Assembly: GCF_040545475.1 (NCBI RefSeq)
Contig: NZ_JBEPMA010000001.1
Span: 268,815-332,814 of the forward strand
Reading direction: 5' to 3'
DNA length: 64,000 nucleotides
Source: Peptoniphilus_A olsenii
Lineage (GTDB): Bacteria; Bacillota; Clostridia; Tissierellales; Peptoniphilaceae
A program made the translations under genes and the position numbers. Numbering within the stretch: the first letter of the stretch is position 1; each line of letters begins with the position of its first letter. Positions 62,582 through 64,000 of this stretch are shown one piece after another. Under the pieces are notes generated by a model. It did no database searches and had not been told where the DNA came from. It worked only from the letters and a program-made list of their open reading frames with translations.

Positions 62582-63166
62582 TTATATGAAATAAGAAATT
62601 GCACTTATCCATGGTCTTCTTCCTTTAACTTCAAAAAACCTATCCGTCGTGTTATTCCAACCTGTGACAATTTGAATAAAAGATTGCCCATCTATATATT
62701 GGCGGTAACCAATACCAATAACCCAATGCCAATTGACAATTCCTCTTGCTAATAAAAAAGCTACTACGTGTCCCTTGTCAATTTCAGATTTAAATTCATT
62801 AAAGTTTTTGACTTTTTCAGATTTCAGAAATACATTTCTACTTAAAAAATATTTCTTAATATCTCTATTGATACTAAAAACAGGTCCATTACCAATGTCT
62901 GAATATAAAAGCTTAAATAAAGAATATTTATTGATATTATCATTTAAAAAAGAATTACTTATAAATAGAGAGATATTAGTAGCAGCTACAGCAGCACAAT
63001 GATTTTTAGCAATCCTGTTAGTTTCAATAGTAGTAATCCAATTTATATTTGAGGATTTAATTAAAAAGTTACAATTATACGCATTTTGAGGCAGTTGTTT
63101 AGAAGAAATAAAACGAAAACCATTCCCCATAAAACCAGAATATATAGATTTTTTTATATATTTCAT
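62582..63166 (-). CDS. C39-like cysteine peptidase family protein
   Basis: 194 residues. The arrangement NHCAAVAATNI (Cys, near 57), NWHWVIGIGY (His, near 148) and GWNNT matches papain-like C39_2 peptidases. No signal peptide or transporter fusion, so not a standard bacteriocin exporter. Substrate unknown. Confidence 0.65.
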   Translation of the reverse strand: MKYIKKSIYSGFMGNGFRFISSKQLPQNAYNCNFLIKSSNINWITTIETNRIAKNHCAAVAATNISLFISNSFLNDNINKYSLFKLLYSDIGNGPVFSINRDIKKYFLSRNVFLKSEKVKNFNEFKSEIDKGHVVAFLLARGIVNWHWVIGIGYRQYIDGQSFIQIVTGWNNTTDRFFEVKGRRPWISAISYFI

Positions 63167-63199
63167 AAAGTCACCTGTAAACGTAAAATACTTTAAATA

Positions 63200-63748
63200 T
63201 TATAATAAACTAGCTCCTAATATATTTTTAAAATGATTGATAGCAAATTCATGTCCATTCTTATCGAAACTTGCAACACAGTCCTCATGAATTACAATTT
63301 TAAAACCTAAATTATAAGCATCTATTGCCGTGTGGAGAATACATATATCCGTACACACACCTGTTAAATGAATTTCTTCAATTTTTCTTTCTTGAAGTTT
63401 AATGAAAAGATTTGTACCAGCAAAAGCAGAATACCTAGTTTTATCCATATAATATATGTTTTTAGAATTTCTTACTTCTTGATAAAAATTTTCCAAAGAT
63501 TCATATAATTTTCTTCCCCAACTATTTTGAATATTGTGCTCTGGGAAAAGTTTAGACTCTGGATGCAAGCTATCTTCTGAATTATGTAAATCTATAGCAA
63601 AAACTATATATTCATCATTATAATAAAATTCTTTAGTGAGATTTAAAATATTCTCTTCCAATAATTGTGCAGATTCTTTGCAAGATAACTTTCCATCATC
63701 ATGTACAAAATCATTAGAATAATCAATATTTATTAAAGCTCGTTTCAA
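63200..63748 (-). CDS. Isochorismatase-family hydrolase, nicotinamidase-like
   Basis: 182 residues. Catalytic Asp9 (INIDYSNDF), Lys near 103 (MDKTRYSAF) and Cys (TGVCTDIC). Its length and D-x-H motif region (AIDLHNSED) suit nicotinamidase (PncA), which would feed NAD salvage to NadE. Substrate not proven. Confidence 0.8.
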   Translation of the reverse strand: MKRALINIDYSNDFVHDDGKLSCKESAQLLEENILNLTKEFYYNDEYIVFAIDLHNSEDSLHPESKLFPEHNIQNSWGRKLYESLENFYQEVRNSKNIYYMDKTRYSAFAGTNLFIKLQERKIEEIHLTGVCTDICILHTAIDAYNLGFKIVIHEDCVASFDKNGHEFAINHFKNILGASLL

Positions 63749-63836
63749 TTTATTCCTCCAACTATTATTTTTTATATTATAACATCAACACATATATTTT
63801 CAACTTATAAAGACAATTAATAATAAAAAATCTAAA

Positions 63837-64000
63837 GATAAAGTCCATATAATTGTGTAAAAAGAATAGGTCATTTGAAACCAAAACTGGTACAATGTTT
63901 TTAACCAAAAAATAAAACAACCAGGAGGAAACAAATGACCCAATTACATTTTACAATTAATCAAGAAGAAATTCAAAACATAATTAATGAATCAGTAGAT
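63837..64000 (+). mobile_element. Left end of an IS256-family insertion sequence
   Basis: The non-coding 63749-63934 carries a terminal-repeat-like start near 63837 (GATAAAGTCCATATAATTGT) about 100 bases before a transposase gene behind AGGAGG. This is the IS256-family layout. The right end is outside the window. Confidence 0.75.
63935..64000 (+). CDS. IS256-family transposase, N-terminal fragment
   Basis: First 22 codons only: MTQLHFTINQEEIQNIINE, the conserved start of mutator-type (IS256) transposases. RBS AGGAGG at 63923-63928. Cut by the window edge. Confidence 0.85.
   Translation, partial: MTQLHFTINQEEIQNIINESVD

Overview
The window is AT-rich DNA from a low-GC Gram-positive bacterium. 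The endospore-free gene content, a T-box-controlled amino-acid transporter, the CD1871A-type CXXC peptide next to a membrane 4Fe-4S protein and the NhaC/HflX/YigZ/NadE set suggest an anaerobic Clostridia or Tissierellia relative (Peptoniphilaceae-like anaerobic cocci). The species cannot be fixed from the sequence alone.

1-21,335 is host chromosome. It holds ychF (cut by the left edge), an ABC-2 type exporter whose ATPase has lost most catalytic motifs, an ECF-like sigma factor with a membrane DUF4179 partner, and an aromatic amino-acid uptake locus: two lipoprotein binding proteins, one permease and one ATPase. Each binding protein sits behind its own T-box riboswitch, one reading as Tyr (UAC) and the other as Phe (UUC). 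Then come nadE, a yigZ-family gene, hflX, a class A penicillin-binding protein whose transpeptidase motifs are destroyed, a 58-residue basic protein, a macro-domain protein, an NhaC antiporter, a TIM-barrel protein, a lone HEPN plus PD-(D/E)XK nuclease fusion, a DUF1294 protein, the CXXC peptide with its 4Fe-4S partner, and folA.

21,336-56,442 is a complete-looking prophage of about 35.1 kb with a PBSX-like contractile tail. It lies in the 3' end of a tRNA-Leu(GAG) gene and is bounded by a 12-bp direct repeat. The minus strand carries the early genes (Cro-like regulator, Gp157, ERF annealing protein, initiator, DnaC-like loader, SSB, two nucleases, DNA methyltransferase, MazG-like and FolD-like proteins, RinA-like regulator), then tRNA-Ser(GCU), an HNH gene, an AT-rich repeat block and a broken Dam methylase. 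Packaging, capsid, tail, baseplate, fibre and lysis genes follow. The plus strand carries the lysogeny module: LexA-like repressor, DEDDh exonuclease with BRCT domain, and large serine integrase. The last codons of the integrase come from the host tRNA gene, so its C-terminus must change on excision.

Several prophage genes have reading-frame breaks at poly-A tracts. One is the expected -1 frameshift of tail assembly chaperones. Two more, near the tail tip, also sit on classical A-slippery heptamers. A fourth is an A9 tract in the Dam methylase. Other breaks look like ordinary mutations or sequence errors.

56,443-64,000 is host chromosome again: the tRNA-Leu, then on the minus strand lysC-asd-hom-thrC-thrB (aspartate to threonine) behind a leader with a terminator, a C39-like cysteine peptidase, a nicotinamidase-like hydrolase, and the left end of an IS256-family insertion sequence.
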